NCBI GenBank assembly: GCA_963924555.1
Contig: OZ004581.1
Span: forward strand, 7,727,338-7,791,337
Source of the DNA: Crambe crambe
Lineage: Eukaryota > Porifera > Demospongiae > Poecilosclerida > Crambeidae
Length of the DNA stretch: 64,000 bases
Direction of reading: 5' to 3'
How positions within the stretch are numbered: the first letter of the stretch is position 1; every line of letters begins with the position of its first letter. A model generated the notes under the pieces. The model was not told the origin of the DNA and searched no databases. It was given only the letters and a program-made list of their open reading frames with translations. The translations under genes were made by a program, and so were the position numbers. This document shows positions 23,729-46,333 of the stretch, piece after piece.

Positions 23729-24078
23729 TATTATTTGCTAGCACCTACAAATCAGCTTAGTGTAATCATGTTCCTTCATTCATTGCTGTTGATTTTTTCA
23801 TAATTTTTTCAGCTTATAATCTACTTGGTGTCTTTATGCAATAACTAAAGTGGGCATTTCCAATAGCAATGTCACATGCAGAGGTGGAATAATTATTATA
23901 GACATGTAGCAAAAATGGAAAGAAAGGATGCTAGCAATGATATATTACAAGCAGCTATCTACTAGCTAGTAGTTCAGGTGTAGTTAGTGTTGTGAGTTTG
24001 TGTGCATCGGCATTAGCTAAATTAAAATTTACATTGTGAAGGTTTAACAATCATCAGTGTAGCCCTAGCTACAGTTAG
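23729..24078. other. Non-coding spacer
   Basis: Nothing recognised. The stretch presumably contains the 3' UTR of topoisomerase II on the minus strand. Confidence 0.5.
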
Positions 24079-35557
<11,479 letters not shown>

Positions 35558-36524
35558 CTAATAACGAACAAACAGGTGCAAAAAGGTCAATTGAAAAAAT
35601 ATCTAATGGAGATTATTATGATAGTTAGTACTTGAGCAAAAGTGATCTTATGGAAATCATTATCAGTTTAAAGTTGTTTTTTTATGGTGTCAGAAATACA
35701 ACATTTTGTTCCTGCCCGAGTTATCGTACATTTTGAATTTATAACTCATGTACCATTTTTATATTAAATAGCCTCTTGTTGTTATTGTTATTATTTTCAA
35801 TAATGATATGATCCCTTTTCTCAAGTGTACTCTCACATATTATACATGACATAATTAGAAAACAATTATACATGTCTCCATTTCTTTTGAGTCTTAATTC
35901 TTATCTGGCTCCACAGTGGTTTTATGTATTCAAGTTCAGAATATTAAATCAACTGTAGGAATTAATTATGAATGCAGGGCTGCATTTAGAGAAGGTCAAA
36001 GTGGTTACACATTTAATGATTTGGTTACAACAGGAAGAAGTATACACATGGGAAGGAATAAAGGAAGTTGATACACTGAAACCAACCAACACAAAGACAC
36101 AAAAGAAGATAATGGAGCAAGCAGACCCACTGAAGCCACACATCAATGAAAAGTGCAACCACCCAAGAGGAGAGTGCATGCAAGAGAAACAAGGAAGGAT
36201 ACAGGCAGGAAAAGAAACCAGGAAACTGTGAAACCTATCTGAGTAAAGTACACAAAAGCCATAAGACAGTGTAGCCATGCAACTGCAAGTACATGACGTG
36301 TCTTAAAACTATATTATTACAAAAAAGAAAGGCTGAATTTCATTATTGATCGTTACTTGCAGTATACTATGTGTCTAACTTGGAGTGGATAATTTTATAA
36401 TTATTGACTAGTAGTTTACAAAATTGTTACTTGCAGTATTAGCTAGTATTAAACTACGTGTCTAACTTGGAGTGGTTATATCGACTATTCAGTATACTAT
36501 CTACATTGCTCAAGAGTATTAAAT
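35558..36524. other. Spacer between TOP2 and receptor gene A
   Basis: I looked for the missing TOP2 5' exons on the minus strand and saw none. Close to gene A there is a direct duplication: gttacttgcagta ... acgtgtctaacttggagtgg occurs near 36353-36390 and again near 36427-36475. It lies in the likely promoter. No TATA box was recognised. Confidence 0.55.
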
Positions 36525-39057
36525 ATGAATACTGGAATTGGGGTATCGAGTTGTATGAGAACCATGTATCTCTCACTGATTCTTCTAGCCTTCATCACTC
36601 ACATCAACAGTCAAACCCCACAAACTAGATTCAATGTTGGAAATTGTCCTCCAATTAGAGCAGAGGACCTTGGAAGGACAGACATTCTAAGCACTGAAGG
36701 AGTGGTGGCAAGTGTATTACGAGCTCGATTTCACCGAATACCTCACAAAGTACAGATCCTTGATCACCAAATGGTGTGCCAGGCTGCTGGATTGATTAAA
36801 GGCACTGTTAGTGCTATATCGGTGGTGGTTAGATACCAATGTGAAGGAGAACACTGTCGTGACACTAGTGAAATTTTTGTTGAATATCTCAATCTGGATT
36901 GCAACAAATCTCCACCAAGCTTTCTACTGCCATCGCCTACCGTTCAAAGAGGAGCTGAACTTAGTCCTGGGAACCCGAGTGACCTATCATTGCCACTAAA
37001 CACAATGTGTGGAGAGTGCAGTCAATCAGCTCGTGTGCCTGGCCACTGTGCATGTAAGTATGTGATGCATGTGCCTGCATTGAGCTTATATGTACTTGCA
37101 TGTACATACATGTGCCTGCATGAGCTTACATGTACTTGTATGTACCTGCATGAGCTTACATATACTTGCATGTACCTACATGTGCCTGCATGTGCTTGCA
37201 TGAGCTTATATGTTCCTGCATGTGCTTACATGTACCTACATGTGCCTGGTGCTTGCATTGAAATCTTGAGAGCTGCCCAGGCCTGAAGCTATACTATAAC
37301 AATTATTATTGTATTGGGCACATGAACAATAATTATACATGCAGTCTTATTCCTTATTTCTTATTTCTGTAAGATGAAAACATCTGAAGTTTAAAAAGGC
37401 AGCTAGTTAAGTCCCATAATAGATAGACAATGATATACATGGGGTCTATATAATTGTTTTATTTCTCTTGCAAATATCCAGCATGCCATCCCTCGTGCAA
37501 TGAGGGACAGAGGAGATGTGTTGGCATAGGCTCTGACCAATGCTGTAACTGGTACCTCGACAACAAATGCGCGGCAACATGCCCTTCCCCTCTGGTGGGA
37601 GATAACAACACATTCGACTGCGGTAAGAATGATAATGATAAATGCATACACTGAATACATGTTTAACATACACACATTATTTTAGGCTGTCAGGGACTAA
37701 GTCTTGACAATGGAGCTATCCGTTACTCAAATATGTACGCAGTGGGCAGTGTAGCCACTCACATATGTGATGTCAGCAATGGCTATGAACTCGTTGACTC
37801 TAGCGATAACACGAGAACGTGCACAATGAATGGCTGGTCCAATCCAAACATCACATGCAAAAAAAGTAAGTATACAATGATCAATACACTATGAAAGAGA
37901 ATAAACCTCTCAACAAAGGACTATCTAAAAGTACCTTTGTATAATACACTCTACAAATATAAACCTCCAAAAGAGGACAACCTCTTTATAAATGACAAAG
38001 ACTGGGTCCCACTAAAGCAACACTTTAAACCCACACCTAAATTTCAGGTAGATGTAGGGTAGTGCCATTCAAACCATAACCATGGTCCCGTCCCCTTAAG
38101 CCAATTACAGTGCCATTCATCCAATTAGCCATATTGCCATTCAGACTGGTTCAAACCACACAAAGGCAAACCAAAAATAGATTGAAGAGAAAACCATTAT
38201 TATTATTATTATTATTGCATGATTTTGCAGATATCAATTTCACATCGAGTGATCAAGAAGAATCAATTCATGACACTTCAGGTACTTCCAGTCAGTTGAA
38301 CCACGGAGTGATAGGAGTACTCATTGGATTGCTGGTATTATGCATAATCATGTTAGAAGTCGGAATTTGCATTGGAGCGATTGGCTATCGATGCTGGGTG
38401 GCTAGAAAGAACAAGAAAAATATGAATGATTTGGACTTGACGGATAAGTGTAGTCAGTCTGCAGAGAATATCACCATATCAGTGCCAGATTTCAACCCTT
38501 CAGGGAATGCGACCAACCTCTCAGTATCAGATTTCAACCCTTCAGTGAACGAGACCAACCTCTCGGTATCAGATTTCAATCCCTCAGTGCACTCATTACG
38601 AGATAATCTATTGGTGGTGGAAGATGTCTGTCTCGCCATGCCAACTGTCAGCCCCACGGTACAGACTTCAAGCCCGACACTTCAAGAGGGTGCTTGGCCC
38701 GATGATCCGACAGTTCAAGAGGGTGCTTGGTCCAAGGACCTGACAGTTCAAGAGGGTACTAGGCCCAAGGACCTGACACTTCAAGAGGGTACTTGGCCCG
38801 AGGATGGAGGTGATCCTGTGTATGATGATGTCATTGCGGAGCAAAAGGAGATAATTCTTACCAAGAATGTGGCATATGCAGCACCCAGCAAGGAAGTAGA
38901 TTCACCAACACTCTCATACAATGTAGCATATGTATCCAGTACAGAACCACACACACCAACACTCTCATACAATGTAGCATATGGACCCAGTACAGAAGCA
39001 CACACACCAGCACTACCAGACAGTGGAGATGATCCAGACTACAAGAATGTTTTTTAA
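36525..39057 (+). CDS. Receptor A: 8-Cys domain, Furin-like, CCP, TM, tyrosine-motif tail
   Basis: Exons 36525-37053, 37482-37622, 37686-37865 and 38231-39057; every intron is phase 1, giving 558 residues. M1 is followed by a signal peptide ending near I-N-S-Q. Residues ~30-176 form an 8-cysteine domain also in genes B, D and F. Exon 2 (47 residues) is Furin-like: C-V-G-I-G-S-D-Q-C-C-N-W-Y ... C-P-S-P. Exon 3 is one CCP domain (four Cys, N-G-W-S near the end). Exon 4 has a membrane segment, G-V-I-G-V-L-I-G-L-L-V-L-C-I-I, and a ~220-residue tail. The tail contains three copies of S-V-S-D-F-N-P-S or a variant, four of T-[VL]-Q-E-G-[AT], K-N-V-A-Y, two of Y-N-V-A-Y, D-P-V-Y-D-D-V and D-Y-K-N-V-F. 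Type I surface receptor. Tail tyrosines could recruit SH2 or PTB proteins (inference). Intron 1 holds a minisatellite and the frame reads through it to 37286. Confidence 0.85.
37066..37250. repeat. Minisatellite in intron 1 of receptor A
   Basis: About 8 to 10 degenerate units of ~22-24 bp (tgcatgagcttacatgtact, tgcatgtacctacatgtgcc) start only about 12 bases after the exon 1 donor. The repeat is open in the exon frame, which would add a Cys/Tyr/Leu-rich tail if the intron were kept. Confidence 0.85.
37905..38010. repeat. Interspersed repeat copy in intron 3 of receptor A
   Basis: 'aataaacctctcaacaaagg', 'tataaacctccaaaagagga' and 'caacctctttataaatgaca' match the block at 32700-32880 in TOP2. 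It is non-coding. Confidence 0.6.
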
Positions 39058-40642
39058 AACTTTTTGTTAATGTGCAAGTTACATATAATATATTACAGCT
39101 GTTTCTTTTTCTCTAATGTATTTTAATCAACTAACTCATTCCCACAGAACAAGGCTAGGATTATGACAGCTTTCATTGTGGTTTTCATGACATACTTTTT
39201 ACTGCTTCTTTTGTTGAACCACATACTTCCTCACGCTCCAGCTAAAACACACATGTGCTAATATAATTAGTTAGTCAAGCATCAAAGGACTCCATGCAGT
39301 CTGTTTTACAGTGAATGAAGTCTTGCATGCATCCGCTGGCTCAAAATATATTCGTCTTTTCTCCTCTTCTCCATATTGTATACGAGGTGATTGCATTCAC
39401 CTCATTCCCCCACCCCCCTTTTCTGCACACACACATACAATGCCAGGAATGAAGCTAAGAAGCTATCATAATCCAAGCCTTAAACATAGCAGTGAAACTC
39501 CACGATTTTAACAGCAATGAACTGGTGCCTCTACCTGTGATTATCAAAGTTACTATGAAATGTCAGTGCATCAGCGTCAGATCAATGCATTGAGGCATCC
39601 ATGGGTGAATGGCATCATATTTTTTGATTGATGAGGCAAGTGACAATCATCACATCTAAGTCTCCACATGCAGCCGAGGGGGGTGGGGTGGTTCTTGAGG
39701 ACCGTTGGGAGATAAGGTCAGGATAGGGGGGAAGTTAAAAACTGCTTATGCACTTGTGGCTTCACCAGGTGTACATGACCACACCCAGCATGCAGCTGCA
39801 ACAATATGCACTCTTGTGTCATGATATTGATGGAATAAATAGTCAAACATTAATAATTTTATTGAGTGATCTGTGTATCCTGATTTCTATTCCTGTTGCA
39901 CAGGACTATACACCACAATTTATTCTTCATACTATAATATTATATGTTATTATTATTGCTACATACAGCATAAAGAGGTTGATCAGGGTGGAATGCTTCA
40001 GAGTTAAACATTAGTCATCTGTCCTGATTTCCACTACCTGTTGCACATGACTACACACCAAGGAACTGTTATTCTTCATACTGTTTTGCTATACATATTT
40101 ACAGTATAAAGAGGCGATGTAATATTGATCAAGGTGGAATGCTTCACAGTTAAACATATTTTATTGAGTGATCTGCATGTCTGGATTTCCACTAATAATA
40201 AAATTAATATCCATGGCTGTTCTTGTTTCCTCCTCAGGTCTGGGAGGAGTCATAGCTATAATTGTGCTAGCTATGAAATTATTTATGCTAGTGACCTACT
40301 GTAGCATCATCCAGACACAACACAGGAAGGAAATACAAGTACACGCCCACACACATGAAAACACAGTCCAGTCAAACTGAACCCTCAAAACATTAGTCAT
40401 GAAAATTGAGCCAAGAATGAGAAACCTTTCAGACTCAGTTTGGAATGGAAAAGCAAGTGTGAAGCATACATACAGGAAGTAAGAAAGAAAGTGCCACAGA
40501 TATTAACAAAGCTACCATCATCCAAAGGAAAGAAGTCTCCTATAATTCTAGTCTTGTATGAAGAAGCTTCACAGAAGATAACCACACTACCACTGCCATT
40601 GCTACGTAGTTATTTTTCAGTTGTGATAGCTTGAGGAGAATC
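39058..40642. other. Intergenic region upstream of receptor B
   Basis: This contains the 3' UTR of gene A and the presumptive promoter of gene B. Three diverged repeats of 'tgatctgtcctgatttccat ... aagaggttgat' type lie between 39860 and 40190. A possible relic transmembrane exon is listed separately. No TATA box was seen. Confidence 0.5.
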
Positions 40643-41880
40643 ATGCAGATGTTACTAGTGGTATTGGCATCTCTGATAGCCAACAGCTACAGCCAGACTC
40701 CAGTACCACGAACAAATGTAGGGAGCTGTGCACCTCTGACGATAGACGATTTGGGAAACACTACGGCACTAAGTCGTTCAGGAATCCTCCCGGAATTCTT
40801 GCTCAAAGAACCAGAACAAAGAGACACGCCCATGGCTCAAATCTTTGCTGTTCAGGAGGTGTGTCAAGTTGCAGGTTTAACGAGAGGCACCATCAGCGCC
40901 ACATCGTTCATTGTTGATTTTAATTGTAACGTATGCACAGGAGCCAATAATATGAATCCAGTGAGAGTCACCCAGCAATTTCAGTTGGACTGCAATGCAA
41001 ATGCAATGCCCTTTAACAACATCAACAGGGGTCCAAGTTTTGAATTTCCACTGCCGGGTGTTACTGGCGGGTCCACACGAATTAGGAATCCAGTTGGGAA
41101 TCTAAATACATCACTCAATGACAGATGCGGATTGTGTATCTCAACATTTGCTCGAGACGTAAATGCATCCATTTTAGCCAGAGTCAATAATGAAACTCAC
41201 TGTGTTGGTAAGAGACTATAGAATTCAGTTCGTTTTTTTTTCCAGCGATTATATACAGCTAGTTAATATAAGCATTGAAACCATGAGTTAGACACTTTTG
41301 GGATCAAATCTACAGGCAGTAATATACATCTTAATTATAATCACTTTGATAGCTACTGAAATAGCTAAGGCCACTATTTGTTGATCATTAGTTAGTTAGG
41401 CTTTGCTCCGTGGCATAGTATTGATGGTTCTATTCAGTGAAAAACCACAGGAGTTGATACAGTCAGAAGTGATGTGGTATAGAAATTCAATTATAATCCT
41501 GTAGGTCAGAGTAAACTGATGCAGGGCAGGGATGAGAAACTAGCAATAGTGACCTAAATATGCACACAAACTAGTAATCTTACATCTTACATTTTTCTTT
41601 TTCTGTTTTGTAATTATAAAGAATGTGATGCAGCATGCGATGAGGGACAGAGGAGATGCATTGGTCCTGGCCCTGACCAATGCTGCAACTGGTACCTCAA
41701 CAACACATGTGTGGCTACCTGTCCATCTCCTTCAGTGGGAGACATTGATACATTTGATTGTGGTGAGTACTTGGAAGAAACGTATTACGACAGCATGTCA
41801 AACTATATAGTGATATAGCTTAGAAAGTAATTCTCTGATGAAGTGTGCCATTTTTCAGAAAAGTGTACTTGCTAATGACT
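39066..41880. repeat. Segmental duplication, copy 1 (promoter and 5' half of receptor B)
   Basis: From about 39 bases after the stop-proximal end of gene A through exons 1 and 2 of gene B, the sequence is repeated at 60936-64000. Marks that align include 'cattcccacagaacaaggct', 'agaatgagaaacctttcaga', the whole first exon, the 141-nt second exon and 'ctctgatgaagtgtgccatt'. Small indels are frequent outside exons. Confidence 0.9.
40238..40380 (+). pseudogene. Possible relic transmembrane/tail exon
   Basis: A clean acceptor (gtttcctcctcag) is followed by G-L-G-G-V-I-A-I-I-V-L-A-M-K-L-F-M-L, then a hydrophilic stretch ending at TGA 40378-40380. The size and style match the last exons of the neighbouring receptors, but the phase (0) differs from their phase 1. 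In the duplicate copy at 62216-62339 the same segment has lost bases and reads into a stop after V-I-A-I-I. I take it as a remnant of an older receptor; it may equally be chance. Confidence 0.3.
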
Positions 41881-44800
41881 ATACACATTAATTCAGGTGA
41901 AACTGATCAGAGCGGTGCTTGAATTAAAGGATTTTGATATTCTTGTGGCTTTGTTTTAACCACATGAAAGAAAAACAGGTCCCATCAGAGTGGTGTTGCA
42001 CCTCCTTTGGGGAGAACCCTGTTAATCTGATCATGATACGTTTTTTATATAATACATGTAATACATGCAGGATGTGGAGAACTAGCTCTCAGCAATGGAA
42101 ACATTACTTATACCAATCGGTTCATATTTGGCAGTTTTGCTGTTCACACTTGTGATATTGGCAATGGCTACATACCCACCGATCCGAGAAGAACTATCAG
42201 AGTGTGCACTATGGCTGGCTGGTCTGGTCCTCCCGTCACCTGTCAACGTGAGTGCCCCAGCATAGTTAGGGCTGCTTGACTATACCTTTCCTTAACCATT
42301 TTATGTGCATGTCTCACTCATTTTCTGAGTGAGGTGGAAATGAAGTGATTGGTCATAAGCAAGATTTGATCAGACATTCACCCTATACAATAGAATTAGG
42401 TTGACCATACTCCATGAAGTGCTGAGAAAATGACCAGTGAATATACGTACAGTACGTAGCAACCATTTCTAGCTCTGCCTTTCCCTGCAGCTCCCGGAAG
42501 GAGACAAGCATCTTTGAAGCAGCTACAGAAGGGAACCTGCATGTATATGTACAGTAGTCATCCACCACCCACCTTTGACAACACTTTAACCACAACACAA
42601 ACTATTTCCTTATAAACAAGACAAACTGTTGTCATCCAATAATGACAACAGCATAATTCTCATCACGAAATTCTCTTCATTAAAATAAAAATATAATTTC
42701 TCACTAATGAAAGTGTGCAAACAATGGAGATCCCACAACATACTAGTCATACAACTTCACAGAAACACTATTAATCTGTGCTCTCTTTGATGTAGAATTA
42801 ACCATAATATTATATATGGTATACTGTATTATGATTTCAGTAGGTACTTATACAGACTAACTGAAGACAAGTACATTATGTAGGTATAGTGATACAACTT
42901 TACAGAAACACTATAGAACATTATACACAACAATTACTCATTCCAAATACTATTGCACTGAGCTAAAGCTTGATGTAGAAATTAGGAGTGATATTAGGTA
43001 TGAACCACTTTGTCACTTAAACTGTAGATCATAAAGGTTGTATAATCACAGCAGAACATAGCCAACCTCAGTATGCATCAAGCTAAATTTCTATTTGATT
43101 TTAGCATTATTATTATTATTATTATGATGATGATGAAATTACATGACTAGTTTTTGTGGGGCTGCCTGACTACTACTACTAGTCTATCACATCTTTTGTA
43201 CTCAGCAGACAGAAGCCCCAGCATGGTCATAATACTGCATATAGTGGGATATTTCTGTGGGGGTAAAATTTTTGTGTCATTTCACTAATAAGGATAGTCA
43301 CACTCCACCAAATTTTCAGCTCCATGCATGGCCACTAGAAATTTCTTCTTACTAGCTATAGGTAATTAATATACAACTGAATGAAGCCATTATAAGGCTG
43401 CATGCATGCAACCATACACATTCCTCCCCAATTGATGATGGAGGGTGGATGTTGTCTGCTGCTGGTAGCAAAACATTATTAGTAAAGTATCACTATGGTA
43501 TCTCTATATCTCACCCTGTACAGTACCGTCACCAAGTTAATCATCAGTGACTTAAGTTATGTTTGTTTGGGGCAAACAAAAATTAGAAGTTCATCTGGAT
43601 AGCCACTTATATAGCATCATTCTATACTTCAGGTAAACCTCTGCCTCAAGGACGTGACATGCTGCCTCTACTGATAGGAATTGCCATTGCTCTAGCAGTG
43701 TTCAGCATCCTGATGCTCATCTTGGGCTATGTGGCAGGACTCCTCAGCCATCACTTCTGCTTGAAACGCCGGAAGAAGAAGATATCTCCCATGCCCATGG
43801 ATATGGAATGTTCAATTAAGGAAGAAGTCAAGAAGGAAGTTGATTCACCCGAAGAAGAAAATGGACCTCCAGTGTATGCTATTCTAGAGAATAGAGAATA
43901 TGATAGTGTGGATAATTATCACAATTCTTTAAATGCAAGTGGAGAAATCAATCTTATGGGAAATGTAGCTTATGGTAGCAAAGAAATCTCAATTCCAAGC
44001 AGATATACATCAGATAGAGCCCAAGGTGATTTGAATCCAGCTGTAAGCAGAGACAGAGAAAGTGAAGGTTCTGCTACTCCTGCTCAACAAAAAGATGGAA
44101 ATAAATTAGCTAATGCGTACTCTGTGCATCTTTCAAGTAAACAGAACATTACACTCTCTGGCAACAGGGGTCAAAGTGCAAACAAGGGTCAAAGTGTGAA
44201 TGCATCAGGCAGTGACAGAGATTTCGAATTGGAGAGTAATGTTGCATATGAATCAAGCAGAGAGGACTATACCGGTGTTGATTCAACTGGAAATACAAGG
44301 ATTGATCAAGTTGATGAAGAGGATGCCAATTTGGTCGAAAATATTTCATATCTTAGACACAGCAGAGAACATTCTGATATCAATGATTCAGAAGCGCATG
44401 TTGCAGCAAGCATGACATCAAACGATGATAGAGATATGGTGAAGAACGCTACATATGAGGGACATACACCACCTGAAAGAAACCACTCACGTGGTGAAAG
44501 TAGAGAAATTGAGATAGAAAGAAATGTTGCATACAAAAGTCACAGCCAATCACAACCAAATGAAGAAGGGAGAGTTTCAATTGAAGGAGATGACATTGAT
44601 CTATTTGGAAATGTCTCGTATACTAGAAAAGCAACAAGAGGGGATGATGATATTGATGAAGCATATGTTGAATATGAAAGTATAGACCTCAGGAGTGAAC
44701 ATGCAAGGTCCTCACAGCCTGGACGAGATGGGAATGGCTTTACTAAGACCATTCATGATGTGGATGAAAATGAAAATGTTGATGTTGAGAAATCAGCTGA

Positions 44801-45164
44801 TTCAGAAGAAGATATCAATCTTGAAAAAAATGTTTCATACAAGACACATGAAAGAGAAGATAGCAGTTTCACTGGCTTGATTGTTGTTATGAGTGAAGAC
44901 CAGAACAGATCGGAAGAGAATATCACTCTTCAAGGGAATATCTCTTATAAGAAGCATGCAAGAGGAAAGGATAGCAGTTTTAATGGAGATTTAGTCGCTA
45001 TTATGAGTGAAAATAAAGACATCCACACACCAGACAAAGAAGGCATCAATCTTGAAAAAAATGTTTCATATAGGACGCATGTAAGAGGAAACGAGAGACA
45101 ATTTACTGGACATTTGTCTCAGGAAGATAAAGAAATCGATAACACATCATATGCTGTCAAATGA
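40643..45164 (+). CDS. Receptor B: 8-Cys domain, Furin-like, CCP, TM, long multi-tyrosine tail
   Basis: Exons 40643-41207, 41622-41762, 42071-42247 and 43633-45164; all introns are phase 1, giving 804 residues. The signal peptide is M-Q-M-L-L-V-V-L-A-S-L-I-A-N-S-Y-S-Q. Residues ~20-188 are the 8-Cys domain (Cys order as in A and D). Residues 189-235 are Furin-like (C-I-G-P-G-P-D-Q-C-C-N-W-Y ... C-V-A-T-C-P), and 236-294 one CCP domain. The membrane segment is ~305-332 (L-P-L-L-I-G-I-A-I-A-L-A-V-F), then a basic stop-transfer K-R-R-K-K-K. The ~470-residue acidic tail carries ten N-x-x-Y sites, mostly [GKRSE]-N-[VI]-[AS]-Y, spaced about 25-60 residues and often preceded by acidic-I-[NDT]-L. Type I receptor. 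The spaced tyrosines suggest phosphorylation-dependent PTB or SH2 docking (inference). ATG 40643 was chosen because upstream in-frame codons lack ATG. Confidence 0.88.
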
Positions 45165-45527
45165 GAGTGAAGATAAATCTTGCAGGAAATGCATCATACA
45201 CGCATTCTACAGCTGAACGATCATGATCAGTTTGAGACATTATACAGACAATTTCTATGCAAAAAAGAAAAAAAAGCACACATACATTAACTATAGCTAT
45301 TTTCCACGTCAATGAATATCTAGCTACTAATTTTTGATGCCTGCTGCATGCTGTTGCTGTGTCGCTCGGGTGCGCACACGCAATCTAGCGTGCTCGAGTA
45401 GAGTACGCATGCGCACTCTAGCTGCTGCACGCTATCGATCGATCGATCGTACTCCGCGATAATAATAAATGGCTAGCTAGCTCGCAAGGATGACACACGG
45501 GATCAAAACTAATCCTGAATCCAAATC
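45165..45527. other. Intergenic spacer B-D with CpG-rich stretch
   Basis: 45360-45470 has many CpG dinucleotides (tgcgcacacgcaatc, gtacgcatgcgcac, a fourfold cgat run at 45436-45450), unlike the surrounding sequence. It lies 60-170 bp before the ATG of gene D and is the likely promoter. Confidence 0.45.
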
Positions 45528-46292
45528 ATGTGGTTAGCGTTTGCAGTATTAGCTATCTCTATAAGCAGCATCAACAATCAAGTGCAGAGACCTAGGACAA
45601 GATCTAATGTTGGAAATTGTCCAAGACTAACAGCGGAGGACATAGGACGATCAGACTCTTTAAGTAATACAGGAATAATCTCAAGAACATTCTCCACACT
45701 GGATGGTGTTGAATACCCATTAATACGTGTTTTAGGTTTCCAAATATTATGTGAATCAGCAGGGCTTTACATCAACACTATCAGTTCCGTATCATTGATT
45801 GCTGAGTATCAGTGCGTTGGTTATCTGTGCCCAAGCTTGGAAGTGATATCATACATTAATCTAGATTGCAATATAGATGATTCCTTTTACCCACCACACG
45901 TACAGAGAGGAGCTGAAAGGGTAGACACACAAGATAGGTCTCTGCTTATGGCTGCTGTTAGTATTCGTTGTGGGGAATGTACCCAGATCGCTCGTAATCG
46001 TAATCATTGTGCAGGTATGTGAATCCTTTAGTCAGAGCTAGAAATTGCTAAGCCTAGCCTAGCTAATAGCTATTATTATTATTATTATGGTTCAATGGCT
46101 TATAGTCCACTATGGAAGAAAATGAGGCATGAATTAATATCTAACTCCACCCCTTGATACTAGTGGACTTGCTATTGCTACTTAATTTTTATTAAGCTTT
46201 TATTCCTTTCCTTCTTTCTCTTCCCTGGCCACTTTCCCACTTCCCTCTCCCCCTTCCTCTCCCCTCTCCCTTCTCCCCTGGTCACCCCCCCC

Positions 46293-46333
<41 letters not shown>

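Noticed and set aside
45360..45470. CpG-rich stretch as a transferred bacterial fragment
   Set aside because: It is only about 110 bases, non-coding, and placed directly ahead of a receptor start, so a promoter is the simpler reading.
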